From positions 124,001 through 188,000 of the forward strand of contig CAWHCD010000005.1 in assembly GCA_963828015.1 (NCBI GenBank): a stretch of 64,000 bases of DNA, in the 5' to 3' direction. The DNA is from CAVPUA01 sp963828015 (GTDB lineage: Bacteria; Actinomycetota; Actinomycetes; Mycobacteriales; Jatrophihabitantaceae). Position numbers and translations under genes: made by a program. The first letter of the stretch is position 1. Every line of letters starts with the position of its first letter. Shown piece by piece: positions 40,741 through 50,194 of this stretch. A model generated the notes under the pieces. That model ran no database searches. It saw nothing but the letters and a program-made list of their open reading frames with translations, and had not been told where the DNA came from.

Positions 40741-41481
40741 ATGGGCAAGCTCGACGGCAAAGTCGCCATCGTCACCGGCGCGGGATCGGGTATGGGCCGG
40801 GCTTCGGCGGAGCTGTTCGCTGCTGAAGGTGCTCGCGTGGTCTGCGCTGACATCACCGGCAACGAGAAGGAAACCGCGGCGGAGATCGGTTCGGCCGCGG
40901 TGGGGGTGCATGCGGACGTCTCCCAGGTCGAGGACGTGAAGAACATGATCGCGACCGCGGTCAGCACCTTCGGCGGCCTCGACGTCCTGTTCAACAACGC
41001 CGGACTGAGCGGGCCGCACGTCGCGCTGGAGTTCATCGACGACGACTGGATCGAGCGCCTGTTCGCGGTAAACCTGCGGGGGGTTTTCCTCGGCATGAAG
41101 TATGCGATTCCCGAACTACGCAAGCGCGGGGGCGGCTCGATCATCAGCACCGCGTCCGTCATGGGCTTGGTCGGCCGCAAGGACCAGGCCGCCTACGGGG
41201 CGAGCAAGGGCGGGGTGGTGGCGCTGACCAAGAACGCCGCGGTCGACTACGCCGCGGAGAACATCCGCATCAACTGCATCTGCCCGGGCATGTTCTACAC
41301 CGGGATGGCCGGCGCGCAGCGCGATGACACCGGAGCCCCCGACCGCGAACTGCCGGTTCCAATGCGCCGGTGGGGCCGCTCGACGGAGATTGCGACTGCC
41401 GCGCTGTTCCTGGCCGGTGACGACTCGTCTTTCATCACCGGCGTCGCCCTGCCGGTTGACGGCGGTTACGTCGCCGAATAG
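40741..41481 (+). CDS. Short-chain dehydrogenase/reductase (SDR)
   Basis: The 246-residue classical SDR has the cofactor motif TGAGSGMGRASAELFAAEGA, acidic residue CADITGNE indicating NAD(H) preference, NNAGLSG, and the catalytic Ser/Tyr/Lys set (STASVMGLVG, AAYGASKGG). The C-terminus GVALPVDGGYVAE is typical. Its neighbour is a cytochrome P450 facing it, and the mycofactocin cluster lies 4 kb on, suggesting oxidation of an alcohol made by the P450. Substrate unknown. Confidence 0.9.
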   Translation: MGKLDGKVAIVTGAGSGMGRASAELFAAEGARVVCADITGNEKETAAEIGSAAVGVHADVSQVEDVKNMIATAVSTFGGLDVLFNNAGLSGPHVALEFIDDDWIERLFAVNLRGVFLGMKYAIPELRKRGGGSIISTASVMGLVGRKDQAAYGASKGGVVALTKNAAVDYAAENIRINCICPGMFYTGMAGAQRDDTGAPDRELPVPMRRWGRSTEIATAALFLAGDDSSFITGVALPVDGGYVAE

Positions 41482-41485
41482 TCGC

Positions 41486-42769
41486 TCACACAGGGGTGAA
41501 CTCCAGGTGCAACTCGCTCACGGCGCGGAGCAGCCAGGTCGGCGCGTAGCTGAAACGTCGATCCCCGACCGGGCCGTGATGCTCCTCTGAGAGCCGGATG
41601 TCGCGCGTCCGGGCCAGGATCCGTTCGATGCTGAACCGACCCTCGGCTCGGGCGAGCGGACCACCGGGGCACGAGTGGATGCCCCGCCCGAAGGCCATGT
41701 GTTCGCGGCTGTTTTTCCGGTCGATGCGCAGCTCGTCGGGGGCATCGAAGCGTTGCGGGTCGCGGTTGGCCGCCCCCAGCATGATCGCCATCGGCGTGCC
41801 GGCCGCCAGGGTGACCCCGTCGAGCGTGGTGTCGCGCTTGACCATTCGGAAGTCAGTCTTGATCGGGCTCTGCAGGCGCAGGCACTCCTCGATGAAGGTG
41901 GGAATGCGCTCGGGCTCGGCCCGCAGGCGGTCCTGCAGCTGCGGGTCCTGGGCGAGATAGATCAAGGCCTCGCTGAGCAGTCGGGCCGTGGTCTCACCGC
42001 CGGAGGCGAACAGGATCGCGGCCTGATGAGCGACGGCCATCACCTCCGGCGTCGAACCGTCGGGATACTTGGCCTGCGCCATCTGGGTCAGCACGTCGTT
42101 GCGGGGGCTGACCCGACGTTCGTCGATGTAACCGACGAACCAGTCGTAGAGCCAGGTCAGGCTGTTCATCTGCGTCGGTTCATCGGAGTCTTCGGTGCCG
42201 CCGGCCGGGTAACTTCCGGCTGCGGCCAGCCCGAAGCCTGCCCGAAAGCGCAGATGGTCGGCTTCCGGCACGCCCAGGAGGTCGGCGATGACCAGTAGAG
42301 AGAAGGGCTGGGCATAGGCGCTGACGAACTCGCAGCATCCGGCGCTGATGAACTCGTCGAGTTGCCGATCGGCCAGCCCGGAGATGACCTGCTCGCTGCC
42401 CTGTAGCTGCTTGGGGGTGAGCAGGCCCATCAGCAGCCCACGCTCGCGCGTATGCATCGGCTGATCCATCGTCGCGATGTGGTCGTTCTGCGGTACGTGC
42501 TCGCGGTATTCCTCGAGGATCTCACTGATGTCGCTGCCTTCGAGGGGCACCGGAAGAGTCAGGAACGGACCGGCCACCACGTTGCAGGCCGAGTACGAGG
42601 TGTTGTCGCGGTAGATCTGGCTGGCCTGTTCGTAACCGGTCACGGCCACGACCTGGTGATGCCCGATCGGCGCGACGGGTGCTTGTGATCGCAAGTACTC
42701 GTAGTACGGGTAGGGGTCTTCCAGGATCGAGTCGTCGGTGAAGAAGTCGAGCGATTCGTAGTTGCCCAT
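41486..42769 (-). CDS. Cytochrome P450
   Basis: ATG 42769 gives 427 residues, normal length for a soluble bacterial P450. I-helix motif FASGGETTARLLSEA has Gly-Glu-Thr-Thr in the oxygen-binding position, the ExxR motif is in EECLRLQSP, and the heme loop is FGRGIHSCPGGPLARAE with the ligand cysteine. It converges with the SDR gene with 4 bases between stops and diverges from a TetR gene 50 bases away, which probably controls it. Substrate is not deducible; steroid or terpenoid-type ligands would fit the neighbourhood. Confidence 0.93.
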   Translation of the reverse strand: MGNYESLDFFTDDSILEDPYPYYEYLRSQAPVAPIGHHQVVAVTGYEQASQIYRDNTSYSACNVVAGPFLTLPVPLEGSDISEILEEYREHVPQNDHIATMDQPMHTRERGLLMGLLTPKQLQGSEQVISGLADRQLDEFISAGCCEFVSAYAQPFSLLVIADLLGVPEADHLRFRAGFGLAAAGSYPAGGTEDSDEPTQMNSLTWLYDWFVGYIDERRVSPRNDVLTQMAQAKYPDGSTPEVMAVAHQAAILFASGGETTARLLSEALIYLAQDPQLQDRLRAEPERIPTFIEECLRLQSPIKTDFRMVKRDTTLDGVTLAAGTPMAIMLGAANRDPQRFDAPDELRIDRKNSREHMAFGRGIHSCPGGPLARAEGRFSIERILARTRDIRLSEEHHGPVGDRRFSYAPTWLLRAVSELHLEFTPV

Positions 42770-42819
42770 GGAGAGTGACCATACTGACATCCACGCCACC
42801 GAAGAAGTGAGTCGACCCG

Positions 42820-43422
42820 ATGGTTTCGCAACCGGTGCGCGAGCCGGCCCGCCGCGGCCCGCGTCCGCGAACCAGCGCTCGCGATATCGCCATCGTCGGG
42901 CTGCGCCTGTTCGCCGAGCACGGCTTTCAGGACACGACGATCGAGCAGATCGCCGCCGCTGCCGGAGTCAGCCGGACCACGTACTTTCGCTACTTCGGGT
43001 CGAAATCGGACCTGGTGTGGAACGACTTCGACTCCGAGGCCGACGCACTGCGGGCTCGGCTGGCCGAGGTGTCAGCCGACTTGTCGATCGTGGATGCGAT
43101 CCGACGCGCCGTGATCGCGGTCAACAACTATCAACCCGCTTACGCCCGCGAGCTGCGCGCGCGGACGAGCCTGATCAACTCTGCGCCTGAACTGGCCGCG
43201 AGCGCCTCGGTGCACTACAACGGCTGGGTGCAAGCAGTCAGCGACTTCGTCGCCCGGCGTACGGAGCAGCCCGCCGATGCCCTCTTCCCGGTCGCGGTCG
43301 GCCGGGCCACGTTGGCGGTCTGCAACGCGGCCTATGAGAAGTGGGCGCGCAGTACCGACGCCGATCTGATCCCCTACCTGGACGAGGCGCTGCGCGCCCT
43401 GTCCACCGGATTCAGCGGCTGA
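42820..43422 (+). CDS. TetR-family regulator, MftR-like (paralogue 1)
   Basis: The 200-residue protein has the TetR helix-turn-helix (GLRLFAEHGFQDTTIEQIAA, AAGVSRTTYFRYFGSKSDL) and the C-terminal pattern DADLIPYLDEALRALSTGF found in MftR-type regulators. It is divergent from the P450 gene with a 50-base gap, so it likely represses it and itself. Its end overlaps the stop of the convergent SDR by 11 bases. Confidence 0.88.
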   Translation: MVSQPVREPARRGPRPRTSARDIAIVGLRLFAEHGFQDTTIEQIAAAAGVSRTTYFRYFGSKSDLVWNDFDSEADALRARLAEVSADLSIVDAIRRAVIAVNNYQPAYARELRARTSLINSAPELAASASVHYNGWVQAVSDFVARRTEQPADALFPVAVGRATLAVCNAAYEKWARSTDADLIPYLDEALRALSTGFSG

Positions 43423-44251
43423 CCGCGCCGGCGTCGAGCGGAATCACGATGCCGGTGACGTAGCGAGATTCATCCGACGCCAGCCACAGCGCGGCGTTGG
43501 CCACGTCGAGCGCCTCCAGCCACTGGATCCCCATCGGGTTGGTGCGCTTGAACCGCTCGCGGGCATCGTCAAGGGTCGGGTTCTCGATGTCCGGGCAGAA
43601 CAGCCGGTACATGGCGTCGTTGAGCATCATTGGCGTGCCGACCGCGCCCGGGGCCAGCATGTTGACTCGGATCCGGTACTTGGCCAGTTCGCTGGCCAGG
43701 GTCTTGCCCACACCCATGACACCGTGCTTGGACGCCGAGTAGTCGCCGATGTGGGGCGTGCCCATCAGGCCAGCGGCCGAAGCGGTGAGAATGAGCGAGC
43801 CGCCGGTGCCCTGCTTGATTAGGTGCGGGATGACAACCGATGTCGTGTTCCAGACGCCCTTGAGGTTGACGTTCTGGATGTCGTCCCATTCGGCCTCGGT
43901 GACCTCCCAGAGCACGGTGCCGGGCGGGGAGATGCCCGCGTTGGCGACCAAGATGTCCAGGCGGCCGAACTGGGCGATACCGCGGTCGACGATGGCCTGC
44001 AGGCCTGGACGATCGCGCACGTCGACCTGGGCGGTCAGCACCTGGCGGCCGGTCTCCTTGACCAACCTCTCGGTCTCGGCCAGGTCTTCGGCGGTGCCCA
44101 TCGCGTAGCCCATCGTGGCGTACTCGACGAGGGCATCGAGGGCGATGATGTCGGCACCCTCCTCGGCCAGACGCACTGCGTGGGCCCGTCCCTGGCCGCG
44201 CGCGGCCCCGGTGATCAGTGCGACTTTGCCTTCAACGCGTCCCATGGCCAT
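43412..44251 (-). CDS. Mycofactocin-coupled SDR-family oxidoreductase
   Basis: The 279-residue SDR carries the subfamily signature of mycofactocin-dependent enzymes: ALITGAARGQGRAHAVRLAE, EEGADIIALDALVEY, an insert between beta2 and alpha3, NAGISPPGTVLWEVTEAEWD, and catalytic SKHGVMGVGK with Tyr in IGDYSASKHG. Members hold NAD(H) tightly and are re-oxidised by mycofactocin. The ATG at 44245 is an alternative start. A TetR gene diverges 82 bases away. Confidence 0.9.
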   Translation of the reverse strand: MAMGRVEGKVALITGAARGQGRAHAVRLAEEGADIIALDALVEYATMGYAMGTAEDLAETERLVKETGRQVLTAQVDVRDRPGLQAIVDRGIAQFGRLDILVANAGISPPGTVLWEVTEAEWDDIQNVNLKGVWNTTSVVIPHLIKQGTGGSLILTASAAGLMGTPHIGDYSASKHGVMGVGKTLASELAKYRIRVNMLAPGAVGTPMMLNDAMYRLFCPDIENPTLDDARERFKRTNPMGIQWLEALDVANAALWLASDESRYVTGIVIPLDAGAVSR

Positions 44252-44333
44252 ACCTTTCGCAGTGTCACCTGGTGATGCCGGTCCACGCCAGCCTCAATAG
44301 GCCGTAGATTAACGGCACCCAGTACACAAATCA

Positions 44334-44969
44334 ATGGTCGAGGAGGACGCGGCGGTGACGGTCGAGCGGGCCCCGGTACAGGTACCGCGCCGTGGAAGGC
44401 CGCCGCGCACCAGCGCCCGCCAGATCGAGATTGTCGCCGTGGCGCTGTTCGTCGAGCGCGGTTTCGAGAATACGACCATCGAGCTGATCGCCGATGCGGC
44501 CGGGGTCAGCCGCAGTACGTTCTTTCGCTACTTCGACTCGAAGTCCGACCTGCTGTGGCGCGAGTTCGATGCCGAAGCGCAGGCGTTGCGTGTGCGCTTG
44601 GCCCGGGCGCCGCAGGAGCGGCCCGCGATGGACGCCGTCCGCGAGGCCATCCTGGCCGAGAACCGCCTTCAGCTGCAGAACGTGCCCGACCTGCGCGCGC
44701 GCCTGAACCTCATCGCGTCGGTGCCGGAGTTGGGGGCCCGCGGCTACGCGCACCACGCTGTCCTGGAAGCGGTGGTGGGTGACTTCGTGGCCCGCCGCAC
44801 GGGTCGGGCGAGCGACTCGATCTTCGCGCTCGCCGTCGGACGCGCGACGGTGGCCGTGTGCCGCACCGCCTATGACCGGTGGTCCGGGCGGGCCGACTCG
44901 GATCTGATCGGCGATCTCGATGCGGCCCTGCGGGCGCTCGCCGACGGCTTCGCCGGGCCGCTGACCTAG
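44334..44969 (+). CDS. TetR-family regulator, MftR-like (paralogue 2)
   Basis: The 211-residue protein has the same organisation as the regulator at 42820: QIEIVAVALFVERGFENTTI, GVSRSTFFRYFDSKSDLLW, and the C-terminus DSDLIGDLDAALRALADGF. It probably controls the divergent mycofactocin-coupled SDR. It converges with mftR 17 bases beyond its stop. Confidence 0.88.
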   Translation: MVEEDAAVTVERAPVQVPRRGRPPRTSARQIEIVAVALFVERGFENTTIELIADAAGVSRSTFFRYFDSKSDLLWREFDAEAQALRVRLARAPQERPAMDAVREAILAENRLQLQNVPDLRARLNLIASVPELGARGYAHHAVLEAVVGDFVARRTGRASDSIFALAVGRATVAVCRTAYDRWSGRADSDLIGDLDAALRALADGFAGPLT

Positions 44970-44986
44970 CGGGCGCGGCCGGCGGC

Positions 44987-45576
44987 CTAGAGCGGTTGGA
45001 AGCCCCGGGTCATGGCGGCGAGGGCCTCGTCGAGGTAGACGGTCAGATCGGCGTCGGCGCGAGTGACCCACAGTTCGAAGGCCGCGCGGCAGACGGCCAG
45101 CGTCGCGCGCCCGATCGCCAGCGGGAGCAGGGCGTGGCGGGTTGATCGAGCCGCAGCGCGGCGAAGTCGATGACCGCTCGCTCCCAGGCGTCGTAGTGCG
45201 GGGCCGCGCTGGCCTGCAGGGCCGGGACCGAGCCGATCAGGTTCATGCGGGTGCGCAGCTCGGCGACGTCGTCGGCCGTGTAGTGGTTGACGCTGACGAC
45301 GACCTGGCGGATGGCATCCATGAGCGGCACGGTGGCCGGCACCGCGGCGAAGGCGGCTCGCAGCGCCTCGACCTCGCCGTCGAAGTCCTGCCAGAGCACG
45401 GCCGGCTTGGACTCGAAGTAGCGGAAGAACGTCCGCGAGCTGACCGCCGCCTCGGCCGCGATCTGCTCGACGGTGGTCGTCGTCGAAGCCCTGCTCGCTG
45501 AACAGGCGCAGCGCGATGAGCTCGAGTTCGCGGCGGCTGGTGCCGGGCGGCCGGCCGCGCCGACCGGCTGGCTCAT
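44987..45576 (-). CDS. mftR: Mycofactocin regulator MftR (TetR family), frameshifted in this sequence
   Basis: Three open pieces join into one TetR protein once single-base changes near 45545, 45478 and 45135 are allowed: a start MSQPVGAAGRP at ATG 45576, a helix-turn-helix part (ELELIALRLFSEQGFDD, TTVEQIAAEAAVSSRTFFRY), and a C-terminus ending in a TAG at 44987. It lies divergently 93 bases from mftA, the normal position for MftR, which responds to long-chain acyl-CoAs in mycobacteria. The breaks are probably sequence errors, because every piece is conserved. Confidence 0.8.
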
Positions 45577-45669
45577 CGCGTGCGCTCGCTCTTGTTTATG
45601 ACAGGCGTGACGATAGTCTCCAGGCATTCGTCAGGCAATGGAAGAAATCTTGATCACCGAGGAGGCGTC

Positions 45670-45797
45670 ATGAACGAAACAACCACGACCCTGGAACTGG
45701 CGGTCGAAGACCCGGCTCCGAGCGGTGCCCAGCCCTGATCGTCGAGGACCTGCTCGTCGAAGAGGTCTCGATCGACGGCATGTGCGGTGTCTACTGA
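45670..45797 (+). CDS. mftA: Mycofactocin precursor peptide MftA, frameshifted in this sequence
   Basis: ATG 45670 follows the ribosome site gaggaggc. The first frame reads MNETTTTLELAVEDPAPSG and stops at 45738. In another frame LIVEDLLVEEVSIDG and MCGVY follow and end at TGA 45797. The C-terminal IDGMCGVY is the invariant core in which Val-Tyr is modified by MftC. Adding one base near 45735 restores a peptide of about 42 residues, the usual length. I regard the break as a probable sequence error. Confidence 0.85.
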
Positions 45798-46097
45798 CGT
45801 CAGCCCGGCGGGGTTTCGACCTCGACGCCGCCTGGCAGCTGCACCCGCAGGTGTCGGTCCGGCCGGAGCGTTTCGGCGCGCTGCTCTACCACTTCGGCAC
45901 CCGGCGGCTGTCGTTCGTGAAGAGCCCGGAACTGCTGGCCGTGTCTCGAACGCGCTCGGCGAGCGCCCGATGCGCGGGACGCGTGTGCCAGCGCCGGCGT
46001 GGCCGATGACCAACTGCCCAGCTATGAACGGGCGCTGGCCACCTTGGCCGCGTCCCAGATGATCACTGTTCGCCAGCCGGCCGGGAGCGCCGCATGA
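45787..46097 (+). CDS. mftB: Mycofactocin chaperone MftB (RRE protein), frameshifted in this sequence
   Basis: The GTG start at 45787 overlaps the end of mftA. Three frames together give MSTDVSPAGF, DLDAAWQLHPQVSVRPERFG, ALLYHFGTRRLSFVKSPELL, then DDQLPSYERALATLAASQMI and the stop at 46097. This matches MftB, the winged-helix RiPP-recognition protein that presents MftA to MftC. Length after repair is about 104 residues. The stop overlaps the mftC start by 4 bases. Confidence 0.82.
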
Positions 46098-47212
46098 CCA
46101 CGACCGCACCGTTGCCCCTCGTCGAGCAGTTCCAGTTCGGCCTGGACGCGCCGATCTGCCTGACCTGGGAACTCACCTACGCCTGCAACCTGTCCTGCGT
46201 GCACTGCCTGTCCAGCTTCGGGCGGCGCGACCCGCGCGAGCTGAGCACCGCCGAGTGCAAGGCGGTGATCGACGAGCTCGAACGGATGCAGGTCTTCTAC
46301 GTCAACATCGGCGGCGGCGAGCCGACCGTGCGCTCGGACTTCTGGGAGCTGGTCGACTACGCGACCGAGCACCACGTCGGCGTCAAGTTCTCGACCAACG
46401 GCGTCAAGATCACCCCGGCGGTCGCGCAGCGGCTGGCCGCGAGCGACTACGTCGACGTGCAGATCTCCCTCGACGGCGCGACCGCCGAGGTCAACGACGC
46501 CGTGCGCGGGCGTCGGTTCGTACGACACCGCGCTGCGCGCGATGCAGAACCTGGCCGACGCCGGTTTCACGCGGCTTCAAGATCTCGGTCGTCATGACCC
46601 GGCACAACGTCGGCCAGCTCGACGAGTTCAAGGCGATCGCCGACCGCTTCGACGCGCAGTTGCGCATCACCCGGCTGCGCCCGTCCGGGCGGGGCGCCGA
46701 CGTCTGGGACGAGCTGCACCCGACCGCCGCGCAGCAGCGCGAGCTCTACGACTGGCTGGTGGCCCACGGCGAGAACGTGCTGACCGGCGACTCGTTCTTC
46801 CACCTGGCCGCCTTCGGCGATGCGCTGCCCGGGCTGAACCTCTGCGGCGCCGGCCGGGTCGTCTGCCTGATCGATCCGGTCGGTGACGTCTACGCCTGCC
46901 CGTTCGCGATCCACGACAACTTCCTGGCCGGCAACGTCCGCGACCAGGGCGGTTTCACCGGCGTCTGGCGCGAATCGGAGCTGTTCGCCGACCTGCGCCG
47001 GCCGCAGACCGGCGGCGCGTGCCAGTCCTGCTCGGCCTTCGACGCCTGCCGGGGCGGCTGCATGGCGGCCAAGTTCTTCACCGGCCTGCCGCTTGGACGG
47101 GCCCGACCCGGAATGCGTGAAGGGCCACGGCGAGCGCGCGCTGCTCTCGGTCGTCGACGGGAGCGCCCCGAAGCCGTCGCTGGACCATTCGCGTCACCGC
47201 GACCGAACCTGA
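46094..47212 (+). CDS. mftC: Mycofactocin radical SAM maturase MftC, frameshifted in this sequence
   Basis: The N-terminal 140 residues are intact and contain the radical SAM cluster motif CNLSCVHC and IGGGEPTVR. After breaks near 46515 and 46570 the protein continues (KISVVMTRHNVGQL, RITRLRPSGRG, LCGAGRVVCLIDPVGDVYAC) into a SPASM domain with CQSCSAFDACRGGC, and after a third break near 47095 it ends PSLDHSRHRDRT. MftC decarboxylates and then cyclises the C-terminal Val-Tyr of MftA. Each piece is conserved, so the gene is likely intact in the cell. Confidence 0.87.
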
Positions 47213-47282
47213 CGCTGACGGCCTCGGCGCGCCGCCGGAGCGCGCGTGCGACGAGAACCCGCTCGCCGGGCTTCACCTCGGC

Positions 47283-47973
47283 GTGAACGGGCTGCTCGGT
47301 CGAGCTGACGTTGGCCCGAGGTCGAAGCCCGCGCCGAGCACGTCGTTGCTGGTCGTCCCGATCGGCTCGACCGAGCAGCACGGCCCGCACCTGCCGCTGT
47401 CGACCGACACCGACATCGCCAGTGCGCTTGTGCGCCGAACTGGCCGCGGCTCGATCCGACGTGCTCGTCGCCCCGCCGCTGGCCTACGGCTCGAGCGGCG
47501 AGCACGCCGGGTTCGCCGGGACGCTGTCGATCGGGCAGGCCGCGCTGGAGCACGCTGCTCGTCGAGCTGGGCCGCTCGGCCACCGACACGTTCTCGCGGG
47601 TGCTGTTCGTGTCCGCGCACGGCGGCAACGCCGAGCCGGTGACGCGGGCGGTCGACCCGCTGCGGGCCGAGTCGCGCGACGTGCGGGCCTTTTCGCCGCG
47701 CTGGGCCGGCGACCCGCACGCCGGGCGGTCGGAGACGTCGCTGATGCTGGCGATCGCGCCGCAGCTGGTGCGGATGGAACGCGCGAGCGTCGGCGATCTG
47801 CGTCCGCTGGCCGAGATCTTGCCGCTGCTGCGGGTCGGCGGGGTGCGGGCGGTGACAGCGACCGGCGTGCTCGGCGACCCGACCGGAGCGCGAGGCCGAC
47901 GGGAGCACAGCTGCTGGTCGCCCTGGCCGACCAGCTGCGGGCCGAGGTCGAGGCGTGGGTGGGGGCGCCGTGA
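47283..47973 (+). CDS. mftE: Mycofactocin peptidase MftE (creatininase family), frameshifted in this sequence
   Basis: From GTG 47283 the frame gives LLVVPIGSTEQHGPHLPLST and DTDIASAL, the metal-binding Glu/His/Asp set of creatininase-type enzymes. Later frames give LVAPPLAYGSSGEHAGFAGT, VLFVSAHGGNAEPVTRAV and the end LLVALADQLRAEVEAWVG at TGA 47973. Breaks fall near 47430, 47555 and 47890. MftE cleaves the modified dipeptide from MftA. Its stop overlaps the following SDR start (GTGA). Confidence 0.83.
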
Positions 47974-48767
47974 GCGGGCCCGGATCACGTGGCACCGCGC
48001 TGGTGACCGGCGCCGGACGGGGCATCGGGGCGGCCACGGTCGCCGCCCTGCTCGAGGACGGGTGGTCGGTGCTGGCCGTCGACTCGGTGAGCGACGATCC
48101 CGCGCTGCCCTACCCGATGGCCCGACCGGCCGAGCTGGCCGCGGTGGTCGCGTCGGCCGGGGATCGGGCCGCGGCGTTCGTGGCCGATGTGCGCGATGTC
48201 GAGGGGCTGCGCCGAGCCGTCGCTGACGCCGAGGAGCGCTGGGGCGGCCTGGACGCGGCGATCGCGTGCGCCGGCGTCATCGCCGGCGGGGTGCCGCAGT
48301 GGGAGCTGTCGATCGAACAGGAGCAGGCCGTGCTCGACGTGAACTTGGGTGGCGTCCTCGCCCTGGCCCGCGCCGCGATTCCGGCCCTGTTGCGGCGTCC
48401 CGAACCCCGCTCGGGCCGCTTCCTGGCGGTCGCGTCGGCCGCGGCCACCCGTGGGTTGCCGATGCTCGCCGCCTACTGCGCGGCCAAGGCCGGAGTGGCC
48501 GGACTGATCCGGGCGCTGGCCGTCGAGCTCGGCGGCACCGGCGTCACCGCCAACGCGGTCAGCCCCGGATCGACCGACACCCCGATCCTGGCCGAGAGCG
48601 CCCGGCTCTACGACCTGTCTGACGCGCAGGCCTTCGCGGCCCAGCAGCCGCTCCATCGGCTGCTCGAACCGCGAGAAATCGCCGCCGTGCTGGCGTTTCT
48701 GGCCGGTCCGGCCAGTTCGGCAATGACCGGTGCGATCGTCCCGGTCGACGGGGGACTGGCGCTGTGA
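47970..48767 (+). CDS. Mycofactocin cluster-associated SDR oxidoreductase
   Basis: GTG 47970 overlaps the mftE stop by four bases. The 265-residue SDR has ALVTGAGRGIGAATVAALLE, the NAD-type acidic residue AVDSVSDD, CAGVIAGGVPQWELS, catalytic AAYCAAKAGVAGL and the C-terminus TGAIVPVDGGLAL. Its gene lies between mftE and mftF, where an SDR is often found in mycofactocin operons, and it is probably a mycofactocin-linked dehydrogenase. The gene appears intact. Confidence 0.88.
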   Translation: MSGPGSRGTALVTGAGRGIGAATVAALLEDGWSVLAVDSVSDDPALPYPMARPAELAAVVASAGDRAAAFVADVRDVEGLRRAVADAEERWGGLDAAIACAGVIAGGVPQWELSIEQEQAVLDVNLGGVLALARAAIPALLRRPEPRSGRFLAVASAAATRGLPMLAAYCAAKAGVAGLIRALAVELGGTGVTANAVSPGSTDTPILAESARLYDLSDAQAFAAQQPLHRLLEPREIAAVLAFLAGPASSAMTGAIVPVDGGLAL

Positions 48768-50166
48768 GTCCCGCGGTGGCCGGCCTGCCCACCGGATTTC
48801 GCATCGACCTCGACGCCGAAGCCCGTTGGCTCGATGAGGTCAGCCTCTTTGCCGGCACCACCGGCCGGGTGCTCAAGTTCTCGCCCACCGGCCGCCGCCT
48901 GGTTGACGTGCTCTGCGCCACCGGTGTCGACTCGTTGCCCAGCGGCGTGCTGGCTCGTCGCTTGACCGACGCCGGCGCCGCCCACCCGGTGCCGCCACCG
49001 CTGACCGAGGCGCCAGATGTCACCGTGCTCATCCCGGTGCGTGATCGCGCTGCTGCACTGGGACGGTGCCTGGCCGCTTTGGGTCGTTCCTTCCCGGTGT
49101 TGGTCGTCGACGACGGATCACGTGACCCGGCGGCGATCGCCGCCCTGGCTCGCCGGCACAATGCCGGGCTGCTGCGGCACGAGCACAACCTTGGCCCCGC
49201 CGCGGCGCGCAACACCGGGCTGAGCCAGATCGACTCCGAGTTCGTCGCCCTGCTCGACAGCGACTGCGCACCCGAGTCGGACTGGATCACGACGCTGGCC
49301 GCGCAGTTGGCCGATCCGCTGGTCGCGGCGGTCGCGCCCCGCATCCGGCCGGTGGCCGCGGACACCGTTGCGGGACGGTTCGCCCGCGCGAACGGGCCGC
49401 TCGACCTGGGCGAGCGGACCGCGCGAGTGGTGCCGTTGGGCCGGGTGTCCTACGTACCGACCGCGGCGATACTCCTGCGCCGCGCGGCCCTCGTCGATCA
49501 GCCCGGCCCGTTCGATCCGGCGCTGCGCTACGGCGAGGACGTCGACCTGGTGTGGCGCCTGCACGCCGCCGGTTGGCGCGTTCGCTACGAGCCGGGGGTG
49601 ACCGTCGCGCATCACGAGCCGGCGTCGGCACCGGCGCTACTGGCTCGCCGTTACCGCTACGGCACGTCGGCGGGTCCGTTGGCTCGTCGGCACCCGGCCA
49701 ACCTGTCGCCGCTGATCCTCACGCCGTTCCCCGCGGCTGCCGTGGTCGCGGTGTTGGCGCGTCGGCCACTGCCGGCATTGGCGAGCGCGGTGACGGCGGT
49801 GGTGCTGGTGCGTCGCTCCCTGCGGCGCACGATGTGCCGGCGCGCGGTCTGGGTCCGGCGATGGCCCGCACGTTTACGCAGACCGCACTCGGAATTGCCC
49901 GTTACGGCGTGCAATTCGCCTCGCCCCTGTTGGTGGCGGCCGCCCTGCCCGGTGGCCGCCGAGCCGGTGGTCGGCGAGCGATGATCGCGGCGATGTTCGT
50001 TGCGCCCGCGCTCGAGAACTGGCGGCGGCGCCGGCCGCAGCTCGACCCGGCCCGATACGCGGCCCTGCACATCGCCGATGAGATCGCCTACGGCGCCGGT
50101 GTGTGGCGGGGCAGTGTGCAGGCCCGAACAACCCTGGCTCTGCGACCAACGTTCAGCAACATCTGA
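48764..50166 (+). CDS. mftF: Mycofactocin glycosyltransferase MftF, one frameshift near the 3' end
   Basis: GTG 48764 overlaps the SDR stop. The N-terminal part (GFRIDLDAEARWLDEVSL) and the GT2 domain (VTVLIPVRDRAAALGRCLAA, VDDGSRDP, ALLDSDCAPESDW, FDPALRYGEDVDLVWRL) match MftF, which adds beta-1,4-linked glucose units to premycofactocin. After about 49835 the frame degenerates; another frame carries the C-terminus (TQTALGIARYGVQFASPLLV, ALHIADEIAYGAGVWRG) to a stop at 50166. Together they make the expected length of about 467 residues. Confidence 0.88.
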
Positions 50167-50194
50167 CCCACGAGTAGGAAGAAAGGTCACGACT

